The position numbers were made by a program, and so were the translations under genes. This document shows positions 48,750 to 57,415 of a stretch of DNA of 64,000 nucleotides, one piece after another. The stretch is from positions 1-64,000 of the forward strand of contig NZ_ASXG01000148.1 in the NCBI RefSeq assembly GCF_000411975.1, in the 5' to 3' direction. Under the pieces are notes generated by a model. That model was not told where the DNA came from. It did no database searches and was given only the letters and a program-made list of their open reading frames with translations. Numbering within the stretch: the first letter of the stretch is position 1; each line of letters begins with the position of its first letter. Source of the stretch: Amycolatopsis orientalis DSM 43388. Its GTDB lineage: Bacteria; Actinomycetota; Actinomycetes; Mycobacteriales; Pseudonocardiaceae.

Positions 48750-50114
48750 TCAGGGCTGGATCGCCTTCTCCACGTCGGTGAGCATGCCGTCGACGCCGTG
48801 CAGGAGCTCGTCCAGCACGTCCGTGTCGGCCACCAGCGGCGGCGAGATCATCAGCATGGTCGCGCCCCGGTCGTCGCCGCGGAGGATGACCCCGGTGCGG
48901 CGGAACGACTCCGGCAGGACCTCCCGCAGGACGGTCAGCGACTCCTGGTCGGTCAGCTCGCGGCCGCCGTCGCGGTCGGCCATCAGCTCGATCGCGTAGA
49001 AGAAGCCGGTGCCGCGGACGTCCTTGACGCACCGGTGCGCGTCCTTCAGCGACTCCAGCGCGGCGTGCAGCTTCGGGCCCTCGGCGAGGACGTGCTCGGG
49101 GACTTTCTCGTCGCGCATCGCGCTGATGTTGGCTACCGCGACGGCGGTCGACACCGGGTGGCCGCCCCACGTGGCGCCGTGGGTGAAGACGCCGCCCTTC
49201 GGGGAGTCGTACAGCTCGGTGACCAGCTGTTCCCGCACGATCACGCCGCCGAGCGGGGCGTAGCCCGACGTGGAGCCCTTGGCGAAGGTGATCAGGTCCG
49301 GGACCACGCCGGTGAGGCCGTGGCCGAAGAAGTGGCCGAGGCGGCCGAACGAGCAGATGACCTCGTCCGAAACGAGCAGGATGCCGTACTTGTCGCACAG
49401 CGCCCGCAGGGCCGGCCAATAGCCCTCCGGCGGAACGAGCGCGCCCCGGCCGTTCTGGACCGGCTCGGCGAAGACCGCGGCGACCGTCTCCGGGCCTTCC
49501 TCGAGGATGACCGCCTCGATCGCGCGGACGCAGTCCAGCTGGTCGGCCGGACCGCAGTCGCCGGTGAACCCGAGGGTGTTCGGGACGTGCCGGACACCCG
49601 GCAGCAGCGGGCCGAACGGCTCCTTGATCTTCGGCAGCCCGGTCACCGACAGCGCGCCCATTGTCGTTCCGTGGTAAGCCATTTCGCGGCTGATGATCTT
49701 CGTCCGCTCGGGCGCGCCCTGGCTGCGGTGGTACTGCCGGACGAACTTCAGCGCGGTCTCCACCGCCTCCGAGCCGGAGTTCACGAAGAACGTGGTGCCC
49801 AGATCGCCGGGGGCGAGGTCGGCGATGATCCGGGCCGCTTCGATCGACGGCGGGTGCGCCGAGCCCCAGTTGCTGGCGTAGGCGAGGGTGCCGGCCTGCT
49901 CGGCCGCGGCCTTGGCGATGTCCGCGCGGCCGTGGCCCATGTTGACGCAGAACAGCCCGGCGAGGCCGTCGAGGTGGCGGCGGCCCTCGGTGTCGATCAG
50001 GTAGCTGCCCTCGCCGCGGACGAACACCGGGAATTCGCTCTGCCAGGTGTCCTTGCGCGTGAAGTGCGGCCCGAGGTGTCGGCGGGCAGTGGCCCGCAGC
50101 TCCGTGACGTTCAC
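48750..50114 (-). CDS. tpa: Taurine:pyruvate aminotransferase (class III, PLP)
   Basis: A 454-aa class III aminotransferase. The PLP-lysine motif is DLITFAKGSTSGYAPLGGVI, the catalytic Asp region is GILLVSDEVICSFGRLGHFF, and FFVNSGSEAVETALKFVRQY binds the PLP phosphate. Class III enzymes of this subgroup move the omega-amino group of taurine (or beta-alanine-type amines) to pyruvate, giving sulfoacetaldehyde and alanine. Adjacency to xsc, ald and pta strongly favours the taurine enzyme. ATG at 50114. Paired CTGG boxes lie about 75-100 bases upstream. Confidence 0.85.
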   Translation of the reverse strand: MNVTELRATARRHLGPHFTRKDTWQSEFPVFVRGEGSYLIDTEGRRHLDGLAGLFCVNMGHGRADIAKAAAEQAGTLAYASNWGSAHPPSIEAARIIADLAPGDLGTTFFVNSGSEAVETALKFVRQYHRSQGAPERTKIISREMAYHGTTMGALSVTGLPKIKEPFGPLLPGVRHVPNTLGFTGDCGPADQLDCVRAIEAVILEEGPETVAAVFAEPVQNGRGALVPPEGYWPALRALCDKYGILLVSDEVICSFGRLGHFFGHGLTGVVPDLITFAKGSTSGYAPLGGVIVREQLVTELYDSPKGGVFTHGATWGGHPVSTAVAVANISAMRDEKVPEHVLAEGPKLHAALESLKDAHRCVKDVRGTGFFYAIELMADRDGGRELTDQESLTVLREVLPESFRRTGVILRGDDRGATMLMISPPLVADTDVLDELLHGVDGMLTDVEKAIQP

Positions 50115-50185
50115 CTGGCGACCTCCTGTGTGTTGCGAGAACGGGAATGTGTCGACGATCGCAATCTTTCTGGCCCTCGCCCAGA

Positions 50186-50216
50186 GCCAGAAAGCGCCGG
50201 TTCACTGGGGCCAGAT
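50186..50216 (-). promoter_or_regulatory. TauR-like box pair upstream of tpa
   Basis: On the minus strand ATCTGGCCCC starts at 50216 and TTTCTGGCTCT at 50193; their TCTGG cores are 24 bp apart. The proximal box also forms an inverted repeat with TTTCTGGC at 50167-50174 on the plus strand (spacer 11). Confidence 0.65.
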
Positions 50217-50260
50217 CCGGGCCTCGAAGCGAAAACCCGGACGCGAAAGAGCCGGACGCG

Positions 50261-50293
50261 AAAAAACCGGCCGGGCGCGGGGCCCGGCCGGTT
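50261..50293 (-). terminator. Rho-independent terminator of xsc
   Basis: AACCGGCCGGGC (50265-50276) and GCCCGGCCGGTT (50282-50293) form a 12-bp stem over a 5-base loop. On the minus strand a run of T follows (50266 to 50261). It begins 20 bases after the xsc stop (50314, leftward) and precedes the tpa promoter. Confidence 0.88.
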
Positions 50294-50313
50294 CTCGGTT
50301 CGCGAAGCGGCGG

Positions 50314-52122
50314 TTACACGTAGTCCTGGTACTTCTCCAGGAACCGCACCGGCTTCTTGAGCGCGTCGCGGCGGAACGGGTCGCCCAGCTCGCGGGTGCA
50401 CATGATCTCGATGACCGTCGTGCGGCCCTCGTTCATCTGCGCGTCGACGGCCTTCTTCAGCGCCGGGCCGACGTCCTCGAGCTTGTCCACGACGATGCCG
50501 TCCGCGCCCATCGCCTGCGCGATCCCGGCGAAGCTTTCGCTTTCCAGTTCGCCCGCGACGAACCGGCGGTCGTAGAAGTCGACCTGGTTCTTCTTTTCCG
50601 CGCCCCACTGGCGGTTGTGGAACACGACGGCGGTGACCGGGATGTCGTGCCGGACCGCGGTCATGATCTCGCCCATGCTCATGCCCCACGCGCCGTCGCC
50701 GGCGTACGCGATCGCCGGCCGGTCCATCGCGGCGGCCTTGGCGCCGATGATGGTCGGCAGCGCGTATCCGCAGTTGCCGAAGGACATCGGCGCGAAGAAC
50801 GACCGCGGCTCCTCGAAGCGCAGGTAGCTGTGCGCCACGGAGTTGATGTTGCCGATGTCGGTGGAGACCATCACCCGCGGCGGCATGGCCTTCTCGAGTT
50901 CGCGCAGGACCTGGCGCGGGTGCAGCCAGTTGCCCTCCTCCTGCTCCTGCTCGGCGATCATGTCGAGGGAGTAGGGGTCCTTCTCGTGGGTCCACGCGGA
51001 GAGTTCTTCCTCCCACGCGTCCTTCTCGGCCTTGGTGCGCGCGGCGCGCTCGCCGCGGGTGGCGTCGCAGGCGAGGGTGCGGTCGGCGAGCCGGTCGGTC
51101 AGCGCCGCCGCGGCGGCCTTCGCATCGCCGCAGATGCCGACGGTGATCTTCTTGACCAGGCCGAGCATCTTGTGGTCGGCGTCGATCTGGATGATCTTCG
51201 CGTTCTTGGGCCAGTAGTCCATGCCGTGCTGCGGCAGGGTGCCGAACGGGCCGAGCCGGGTGCCGAGCGCGATCACCACGTCCGCCTGCGAGATGAGCTT
51301 CATCGCGGCCTTCGAGCCCTGGTAGCCGAGCGGGCCGCACCACTGCGGGTGGCTGGCCGGGAAGCTGTCGTTGTGCTGGTAGCTGTTCACCACCGGCGCG
51401 CCGAGACGTTCGGCGAGCGCCTTGCACTCCTCGACGCCGTCGGACATCACCACGCCGCCGCCGGAGATGATGACCGGGAACTCGGCGGTGGCCAGCAGCT
51501 CGGCGGCCTGGGCGAGGCTCTTCTCGCCGCCCGGGCCGCGGTCGAGCCGCTGCGGCTCCGGGATCTCGGTCTCGATCTCGCCGTAGAAGAAGTCGCGCGG
51601 GATGTTCAGCTGCGTCGGGCCGATCTCCGACAGCGCCCGGTCGAAGGCCCGCGCGGTGTACTCGGCCATCCGGTTCGGGTTGTTGACGTGCGCCTGGTAC
51701 TTGGTGAACTCCTGGAACATCGGCAGCTGGTTGGCCTCCTGGAAGCCGCCCAGCCCGGTGCCCATCGTGCCCGCCTCCGGCGTGATCATCACGACCGGGC
51801 TGTGCGCCCAGTACGCCGCGGCGATCGCGGTGACGCAGTTGCTGATGCCCGGGCCGTTCTGCCCGATGACCACGCCGTGGCGGCCGCTGACCCGGGCGTA
51901 GCCGTCGGCCATGTGCGCGGCGCCCTGCTCGTGCACGACCGGGACGAGCCGGATGCCGGCCGGCGCGAAGATGTCCATCGCGTCCATGAACGCCGAGCCC
52001 ATGATGCCGAAGATGTCGGTGACGCCGTTGGCCACCAGCGTCTCGACGAAGGCCTCCGACGGGGTCATCTTCGCCGTCCCGCTGACGACGGTGCGGCCGT
52101 CGCCCGTCTTCCTCTCCGCCAT
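50314..52122 (-). CDS. xsc: Sulfoacetaldehyde acetyltransferase
   Basis: A 602-aa ThDP-dependent enzyme matching Xsc in length and in diagnostic blocks: FGIMGSAFMDAMDIF, HEQGAAHMADGYARVSGRHG (catalytic Glu), IGQNGPGISNCVTAI, AYWAHSPVVMITPEAG, GGFQEANQLPMFQEFTKYQA, the ThDP motif AGDGAWGMSMGEIMTA, and RELGDPFRRDALKKPVRFLE. It converts sulfoacetaldehyde and phosphate to sulfite and acetyl phosphate, the key desulfonation step. ATG at 52122 with AAGGAG upstream. It is divergent from the iclR gene, and a GTTTTCGG-type repeat lies 30 bases before its start. It has its own terminator, so tpa is a separate unit. Confidence 0.95.
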   Translation of the reverse strand: MAERKTGDGRTVVSGTAKMTPSEAFVETLVANGVTDIFGIMGSAFMDAMDIFAPAGIRLVPVVHEQGAAHMADGYARVSGRHGVVIGQNGPGISNCVTAIAAAYWAHSPVVMITPEAGTMGTGLGGFQEANQLPMFQEFTKYQAHVNNPNRMAEYTARAFDRALSEIGPTQLNIPRDFFYGEIETEIPEPQRLDRGPGGEKSLAQAAELLATAEFPVIISGGGVVMSDGVEECKALAERLGAPVVNSYQHNDSFPASHPQWCGPLGYQGSKAAMKLISQADVVIALGTRLGPFGTLPQHGMDYWPKNAKIIQIDADHKMLGLVKKITVGICGDAKAAAAALTDRLADRTLACDATRGERAARTKAEKDAWEEELSAWTHEKDPYSLDMIAEQEQEEGNWLHPRQVLRELEKAMPPRVMVSTDIGNINSVAHSYLRFEEPRSFFAPMSFGNCGYALPTIIGAKAAAMDRPAIAYAGDGAWGMSMGEIMTAVRHDIPVTAVVFHNRQWGAEKKNQVDFYDRRFVAGELESESFAGIAQAMGADGIVVDKLEDVGPALKKAVDAQMNEGRTTVIEIMCTRELGDPFRRDALKKPVRFLEKYQDYV

Positions 52123-52151
52123 GGTGAACTCCTTCGCCGCTGAAAGTCTTG

Positions 52152-52269
52152 GTTTTCGGTACGTGGTGTTCGTGAAAGCTGAACGCGATGGACGATAGGA
52201 CGCCGCGAGCGGGAGGTCAACCGGCAGTTGCTGGAAAACGAGACAGGATGTGCTAGTTTTCGGAACGTG
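52152..52269. promoter_or_regulatory. Repeated GTTTTCGGWACGTG sites in the xsc/iclR divergent promoter
   Basis: GTTTTCGGTACGTG at 52152-52165 and GTTTTCGGAACGTG at 52256-52269 differ at one base. An inverted GAAAAC at 52234-52239 faces the second copy. One lies 30 bases upstream of the xsc start and the other overlaps the iclR start codon, fitting control of both genes by the IclR protein (inference). Confidence 0.6.
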
Positions 52270-53112
52270 AGTGAGTTGCGGAAGACCAGCGCCGTGGAAC
52301 TCGTGCGCGAGCCGGACGGCGCGGGCCTCGACGGAGACACCCCGACCATGCGGCTGTTCTCGCTGCTCGAGCTGATCGCGGCGAAGGACCAGCTGGTGAC
52401 GCTGCAGAGCCTGGTCGAGGAGACCGGCCTGCCGAAGCCGACGCTGCACCGGATGCTGCAGCAGCTGGAAGGCGCCGGCCTGCTCGTGCGCCAGGCCGAC
52501 GGGCGGCATTACGGCACCGGCGACCGGCTGCGCCGCCTCGCGGAGAACCTGCTGCTCAACGCCACCCATCACGGCGCGCGCCGCGCGGTGCTCAACCACC
52601 TCGTCGACGAGCTGGGGGAGAGCTGCAACATCACCGCGCTGTCCGGCAGCGAGATCGTCTACCTCGACCGCGTCGAGACGCCCGAGCCGCTGCGGTTCTA
52701 CCTCCGGCCCGGTTCGCGCGTGCCGATCCACTGCTCGGCCAGCGGCAAGATCATCCTGTCGCAGATGAGCCCGGCGCAGCGGCGCAAGCTGCTCGCGCAC
52801 GCGCCGCTCAAGCGGTACACCCCGAAGACGGTCACCGATCTCGACGCGCTCGAAGAGGAGTTCGCCCGGATCCGGCGCGACGGATTCGCCCTCGACGACG
52901 AGGAATTCCTGCCCGGGCTCGTGTGCGTGGCGGTGCTGGTGCCCAGCCGCACCGGACGCTCCAACCTGGCGGTGGCGGTGCAGGCCCCGGTCATGCGGCT
53001 CACCGCCGACAAGGCTTTGCAGGCGCTTCCCGCGTTGCAGCGGGCCGCCGAAGCGATCAAGGAGGTCGAGGCCGAGGGTTCGGCCGACGACGCCGACAGC
53101 ATCCCGTCCTGA
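52267..53112 (+). CDS. IclR-family transcriptional regulator
   Basis: A 281-aa protein. The N-terminal winged HTH (LVTLQSLVEETGLPKPTLHR, then MLQQLEGAGLL) and the C-terminal effector domain (GSRVPIHCSASGKIILSQMS; GFALDDEEFLPGLVCVAVLV) are standard IclR. The GTG at 52267 is used; upstream in-frame residues would cross the likely operator. It is divergent from xsc and 14 bases upstream of the cobS-like gene on the same strand, so it probably controls both xsc and the cobS/cobT pair. The effector may be a pathway intermediate. Confidence 0.88.
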   Translation: MSELRKTSAVELVREPDGAGLDGDTPTMRLFSLLELIAAKDQLVTLQSLVEETGLPKPTLHRMLQQLEGAGLLVRQADGRHYGTGDRLRRLAENLLLNATHHGARRAVLNHLVDELGESCNITALSGSEIVYLDRVETPEPLRFYLRPGSRVPIHCSASGKIILSQMSPAQRRKLLAHAPLKRYTPKTVTDLDALEEEFARIRRDGFALDDEEFLPGLVCVAVLVPSRTGRSNLAVAVQAPVMRLTADKALQALPALQRAAEAIKEVEAEGSADDADSIPS

Positions 53113-53125
53113 CGGAGGTCTTCCG

Positions 53126-54070
53126 ATGAACCCGTTGTGCCCCGACGGCCCCGACGCCCGGATCGCCGTGCGCGACGCGTTCGGCCTCGACTCCGACCTG
53201 GTCGTCCCGGCCTTCTCCGAGCCGGACGAGCACGTGCCCGAGATCGATCCCGCCTACCGGTTCAACCCGGACGTGACGCTCGCCCTGCTGGCCGGCTTCG
53301 CGCACAACCGGCGCGTGCTCGTGCAGGGCCTGCACGGCACCGGCAAGTCCACGCACGTCGAACAGGTCGCCGCGCGGCTGAACTGGCCGTGCCTGCGGGT
53401 GAATCTCGACGGGCACCTCAGCCGGCTCGACCTCGTCGGCAAGGACGCGGTGGTGCTGCGCGACGGCAAGCAGGTCACCGAATTCCGCGAGGGCATCCTG
53501 CCGTGGTCGCTGCGGCGGCCGACCGCGCTGATCCTCGACGAGTACGACGCGGGACGGCCGGACGTCATGTTCGTCATCCAGCGGCTGCTCGAACGGGACG
53601 GCAAATTCACGCTCATCGACAGCAACACCGTGCTGCGCCCGCACCCGGGCTTCCGGCTGTTCGCCACCGCCAACACCGTCGGGCTGGGCAATCTCAACGG
53701 CCTTTACCACGGCGTCCAGCGGCTCAACCACGCGCAGATCGACCGGTGGAACATCGTCGCCGCGCTCGATTACCTGGCCCCGGAAGAGGAAGCCGCGATC
53801 GTGCGGGCGCGCGTGCCCCGGCTGTCCGGGCAGTTCGTCGAGGCGATGGTGGCGGTGGCCGGGCTGACCCGCGAGGGGTTCCGGGCCGGGGACCTGTCCG
53901 CGCTGATGTCGCCGCGCACGGTCATCACGTGGGCGGAGAACTGCGAGATCTTCGGCGATCCGGCGCTCGCGTTCCGGTTGACCTTCCTCAACAAATGCGA
54001 CGAGGCCGAACGGCCGGTCGTCGCCGAGTACTTCCAGCGCTGCTTCGACCTGGAGCTGGCCGCGGCGTGA
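53126..54070 (+). CDS. CobS-like AAA+ ATPase (cobaltochelatase/MoxR group)
   Basis: A 314-aa AAA+ protein. Walker A is VQGLHGTGKSTHVEQ (68-75 core), Walker B is ALILDEYDAG (134-143), and a sensor-like ATANTVG lies at about 175. The N-terminal YRFNPDVTLALLAGF and internal LVGKDAVVLRDGKQ are typical of CobS, the AAA+ subunit of aerobic cobaltochelatase. GGAGG lies just before the ATG. The stop overlaps the cobT-like start (GTGA). No cobN or other cobalamin gene is visible in the window, so this pair may serve another metal-insertion or protein-remodelling job. Confidence 0.88.
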   Translation: MNPLCPDGPDARIAVRDAFGLDSDLVVPAFSEPDEHVPEIDPAYRFNPDVTLALLAGFAHNRRVLVQGLHGTGKSTHVEQVAARLNWPCLRVNLDGHLSRLDLVGKDAVVLRDGKQVTEFREGILPWSLRRPTALILDEYDAGRPDVMFVIQRLLERDGKFTLIDSNTVLRPHPGFRLFATANTVGLGNLNGLYHGVQRLNHAQIDRWNIVAALDYLAPEEEAAIVRARVPRLSGQFVEAMVAVAGLTREGFRAGDLSALMSPRTVITWAENCEIFGDPALAFRLTFLNKCDEAERPVVAEYFQRCFDLELAAA

Positions 54071-55746
54071 GCGCGCCCGAGACCCGGCGCCGCCAGCAGG
54101 TGGAGGAGCTGTCCGCGGCGGCCATCCGGGCGGTCGCCGGGACGCCTGACGCGCATTTCCGGGGCGGGCGCCTGCATCGCGGCACGCGCCCGGTGCCGAT
54201 GCCCGCGCCGCATTTGCGGGCCGAGGACGAGGATGTGCCGTCCTTCCGCGGCGCGGCGGACGGCATGGCGCTGCACTTGAGCCGGTCCGATCGGGAACTG
54301 CACAAGCGGTTGCGGCCGGACGGCGGGGTCGAGCGGCTGCTGTTCGAGCTGCTGGAGCAGTTCCGGGTGGAGTCGTTGGTCCCGGCCGGTTTTCCTGGCG
54401 TGACAGCGAATTTGCGGCGGCGGCACGAACGCTGGTCGCTGTCGGCGCACCGCAATGGACTGACCGAGACCGCGCGCGGCGTGCTGATCTACACCGTCGC
54501 GCAGGTCGCCCGGGCGCGGATCACCGGCGAGCCGGTCGTGGAAGAGACCGAGGATCTGATCGAGGCGACCCGGGCGGCGCTCGCGCCGAGGCTCGGCGCG
54601 CACTTGGCCGGGCTGCGGCGGAATCGGGCTGATCAGGCCGCGTTCGCCGAGCATGCGCGGGCGCTGGCCGAGGCGGTCGCCGAACTGCTCGAGCCGGACA
54701 AGCCGGAAGACGCGGAGGACGAAGAAAACCCTGCGGAATACGCGCTGCTGCTGGATTTCGATGACGAAACCGGCAGCGAGGAAGGCGGCACCGCGGGCCT
54801 CGGCGACCATCACGGACCGGTCGCGGCCGGGTCGTATCGGGTTTTCACCACCGCCTACGACCGCGAGGACCGGGCGGGACCGTTGGTGCGGCCGGAATTG
54901 CTGCGGGAGTTGCGCGAGCAGCTGGACGCGCGGGTGGCGAAGCAGGGCGTCAACGTCGCTCGGCTCGCGCGGGAACTCACCGCGGTGCTCGCCGAGCCGG
55001 AACGGTCCGGCTGGGACGGTGCGCAGGAGGAAGGCCGGATCGACGGCCGGGCCCTCGCGCGGCTGATCGCGACGCCCGCGGACCACCGGGTGTTCCGGGT
55101 CGAGCGGACCGAACCGGTCGCCGACGTCCTCGTCACCTTCCTGATCGACTGTTCGGGTTCGATGAAGGCGCATCGGGAAACCGTTGCGGTGCTGGTCGAT
55201 CTGTTCGCTCGCGCGCTTGATCTCGCCGGTGCGCGGTGCGAGATCCTCGGCTTCACCACGGGTGCCTGGCACGGCGGCCGGGCGCGGCGGGATTGGCTGC
55301 GCGCCGGGCGGCCGACACAGCCAGGGCGGCTCAACGAGCGCCGGCATCTGGTGTTCAAGGACGCGGCGACGCCCTGGCGGCGCGCTCGGCGGGAGGTCGC
55401 CGCGTTGCTGAAGGCCGACTTGTTCCGCGAAGGCATCGACGGCGAGGCGTTGGCGTGGGCGGCGGAGCGGGCGCGGGCGTGCGATGTCCGGCGGCGGTTG
55501 GTTTTCGTGTTGTCGGACGGGAGTCCGATGGACGGGGCGACCGCGTTGGCCAATGAGGAGCGTTATCTCGACCGTCATCTGGTGCAGGTGGCGGATGGGT
55601 TGGAGCGGAGCGATACGGAGGTGTACGGCATCGGGGTCGGCCTCGATCTCAGTGCGTATTACCGCCGGAGCCTGGCCCTGGACGCCGCGGAAGGCACGGG
55701 ATTCCGTGCCTTCCGCGAGATCCTCGACCTGATCGCCCGCCGCTAG
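54067..55746 (+). CDS. CobT-like VWA-domain protein
   Basis: A 559-aa protein with an N-terminal helical region, a very acidic central segment (EPDKPEDAEDEENPAEYALL) and a C-terminal von Willebrand A domain. The MIDAS motif is FLIDCSGSMK at about 357-366, followed by EILGFTTGAWHGGRARRDWL and FVLSDGSPMDG. These match CobT block by block. CobT and CobS form a chaperone-like complex that drives metal insertion by CobN. GTG start overlaps the cobS stop. Its TAG overlaps the convergent SSS-symporter stop by three bases (CTAG). With CobN absent nearby, the client is unknown. Confidence 0.88.
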   Translation: MSAPETRRRQQVEELSAAAIRAVAGTPDAHFRGGRLHRGTRPVPMPAPHLRAEDEDVPSFRGAADGMALHLSRSDRELHKRLRPDGGVERLLFELLEQFRVESLVPAGFPGVTANLRRRHERWSLSAHRNGLTETARGVLIYTVAQVARARITGEPVVEETEDLIEATRAALAPRLGAHLAGLRRNRADQAAFAEHARALAEAVAELLEPDKPEDAEDEENPAEYALLLDFDDETGSEEGGTAGLGDHHGPVAAGSYRVFTTAYDREDRAGPLVRPELLRELREQLDARVAKQGVNVARLARELTAVLAEPERSGWDGAQEEGRIDGRALARLIATPADHRVFRVERTEPVADVLVTFLIDCSGSMKAHRETVAVLVDLFARALDLAGARCEILGFTTGAWHGGRARRDWLRAGRPTQPGRLNERRHLVFKDAATPWRRARREVAALLKADLFREGIDGEALAWAAERARACDVRRRLVFVLSDGSPMDGATALANEERYLDRHLVQVADGLERSDTEVYGIGVGLDLSAYYRRSLALDAAEGTGFRAFREILDLIARR

Positions 55747-57182
55747 CCGGTCGGCTGCGCGATCGGCGCGGCCGCGGCTGGTCCGGTGCGTTCCCGGGCG
55801 ATCGGGGAACGCCGCTCGCCGGGAGAGAGCAGGCTCCAGCCGAACACGATGACCAGGTTGACTCCCATCGACACCAGACCGGTGTTGAGGCCGCCGAGCG
55901 TCACGCCGGTGACGTACAGGACGACCGCGGTCACCACGCCGACCACCATGCCGGTCGCGATCGCGGCCGTGCGGACCCGCCGGGCGAACAGGATCGCCAG
56001 CCAGCCCGGCACGACCTGGGCCAGCAGGTTGTAGGTCAGGTTCAGCACGGTGAGCATCAGCGTCGAGGCGGTCAGCGTGAGCACGGCGGCGAGCACCAGG
56101 AACACCGCGACCGCCACGACCGTCCAGCGGCGCTGTGCCGCGGGCCGGACGTTCGGGGCCAGGTTCCGGCTGACCATGCCGCCGATCGCCAGCGCCGTGG
56201 CGGACAGCACCAGGACGCCGGACAGCGCGGCGCCGGCGGCCACGAGGCCCAGAACCGGTTCCGGGAGAAGGCCTTTCGCGGTCACCATGAAGACCGTGTT
56301 CGGGTTCTTCAGGCCGGGGTGCTGCTTGAGCCCGTAGTACGCGGCGAAGACGAGGAACGGGTAGATCAGCATGTACAGCGGCATCCACACCGTCGAACTC
56401 TTCACCGCCCGCTCCGAACGCGCCGGGAACACGTACGCGCCGCCGAAGCCGAGGTAGAAAACCACGCTCTGGAACAGGATCGTGGTCATCGCGAACCACA
56501 GTTCCTGCCCGCCCATCGTGGTTTGCGCCCGCGCCAGCGCCTCCGGCCCGGTCACCCCGGACGTCCCGCCGGCGACCAGCACCGCGGCGAGGCCGACGAG
56601 CACCACGCCGAGCAGCATGAACACGTCCTTGAGGATCGACACGAACGCGGGGGAGCGGATGCCGGACACGGCGATGTAGGCGAACGCGATGATCCCGGCC
56701 AGCAGCACGCACTGCACCGGCGTCAGTTTCAGGCCGAGGTTGCTCAGCACCACCTGCAGGCCGATGAACTGGTACTGGCCCCACGGCACGAGCGCGATCA
56801 GCATGGTCACGCACGTGATCAGTTCCAGCGTCCGGCTGCCGTAGTGGCGGCCGAAGACGTCCGGGACGGTCATCGCGTCGTGTTTGCGCGCCGCGCGCCA
56901 GACCAGCGGAGCGAGGAAATAGCCCAGTGCGTAGGCGAGCAGGATGTAGCCGAGGAACCAGATCCCGTAGCTCGCGCCGTGCGCGTAGATCCCGCTCGGG
57001 AAACCGATCATCGTGCCGATGCTGTACACCTCGCCGACCGCCAGGAAGTACAGCAGCCACGGCGGGAACGAGCGGCCGCCGACCAGGAACTCGGAGATCC
57101 CGCCGCCGCGCGACGAGCGGCCGGCCCAGAGCGCCAGCAGGATCGACAGTCCCATCACGACCGCGACGATGAGAATCAGCAT
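55743..57182 (-). CDS. SSS-family sodium:solute symporter
   Basis: A 479-aa protein with about thirteen helices. The conserved core includes EFLVGGRSFPPWLLYFLAVG and GIWFLGYILLAYALGYFLAP near the N-terminus and SGIRSPAFVSILKDVFMLLG in the middle, typical of the SSS (PanF/PutP-like) family. It imports a solute with Na+. The ATG at 57182 overlaps the DUF3311 stop by 7 bases, the usual pairing in which a small DUF3311 protein is made with the symporter. Substrate unknown; with an amidohydrolase upstream, an amide or carboxylate is possible. Confidence 0.87.
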   Translation of the reverse strand: MLILIVAVVMGLSILLALWAGRSSRGGGISEFLVGGRSFPPWLLYFLAVGEVYSIGTMIGFPSGIYAHGASYGIWFLGYILLAYALGYFLAPLVWRAARKHDAMTVPDVFGRHYGSRTLELITCVTMLIALVPWGQYQFIGLQVVLSNLGLKLTPVQCVLLAGIIAFAYIAVSGIRSPAFVSILKDVFMLLGVVLVGLAAVLVAGGTSGVTGPEALARAQTTMGGQELWFAMTTILFQSVVFYLGFGGAYVFPARSERAVKSSTVWMPLYMLIYPFLVFAAYYGLKQHPGLKNPNTVFMVTAKGLLPEPVLGLVAAGAALSGVLVLSATALAIGGMVSRNLAPNVRPAAQRRWTVVAVAVFLVLAAVLTLTASTLMLTVLNLTYNLLAQVVPGWLAILFARRVRTAAIATGMVVGVVTAVVLYVTGVTLGGLNTGLVSMGVNLVIVFGWSLLSPGERRSPIARERTGPAAAAPIAQPTG

Positions 57183-57415
57183 TCCCGGTCCTCCTTCGCC
57201 GCGGGGGTGTCGGCCGGGTAGTGCCGGCGGTCGAAGAACCGCCAGCTGATCCACAGGCACAGGGTGGTCAGCGGGAAGCAGAGGAACATCCAGAAGAACA
57301 CCAGCGGGAACCCGGCGACAGTCGCGGGCGAACCCGCCACCAGCGGGATTCCGCCGAGGATGGCGACGGCGGGGATGCCCAGCCCGATGCACAGGCTCGG
57401 CCAGCTGCGGATCAT
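57176..57415 (-). CDS. DUF3311 small membrane protein
   Basis: A 79-aa protein with two membrane helices (SLCIGLGIPAVAILGGIPLV and VFFWMFLCFPLTTLCLWISW) and a charged tail. This matches the DUF3311 family, almost always encoded directly before an SSS symporter, and probably its small subunit. The ATG overlaps the amidohydrolase stop (ATGA) and its end overlaps the symporter start, so the three are translationally coupled. Confidence 0.85.
   Translation of the reverse strand: MIRSWPSLCIGLGIPAVAILGGIPLVAGSPATVAGFPLVFFWMFLCFPLTTLCLWISWRFFDRRHYPADTPAAKEDREC

Noticed and set aside
53137..54066. N-terminal extension of the VWA/CobT-like frame through the cobS gene
   Set aside because: The extension is an out-of-frame reading of cobS; the GTGA overlap at 54067 gives a normal start.
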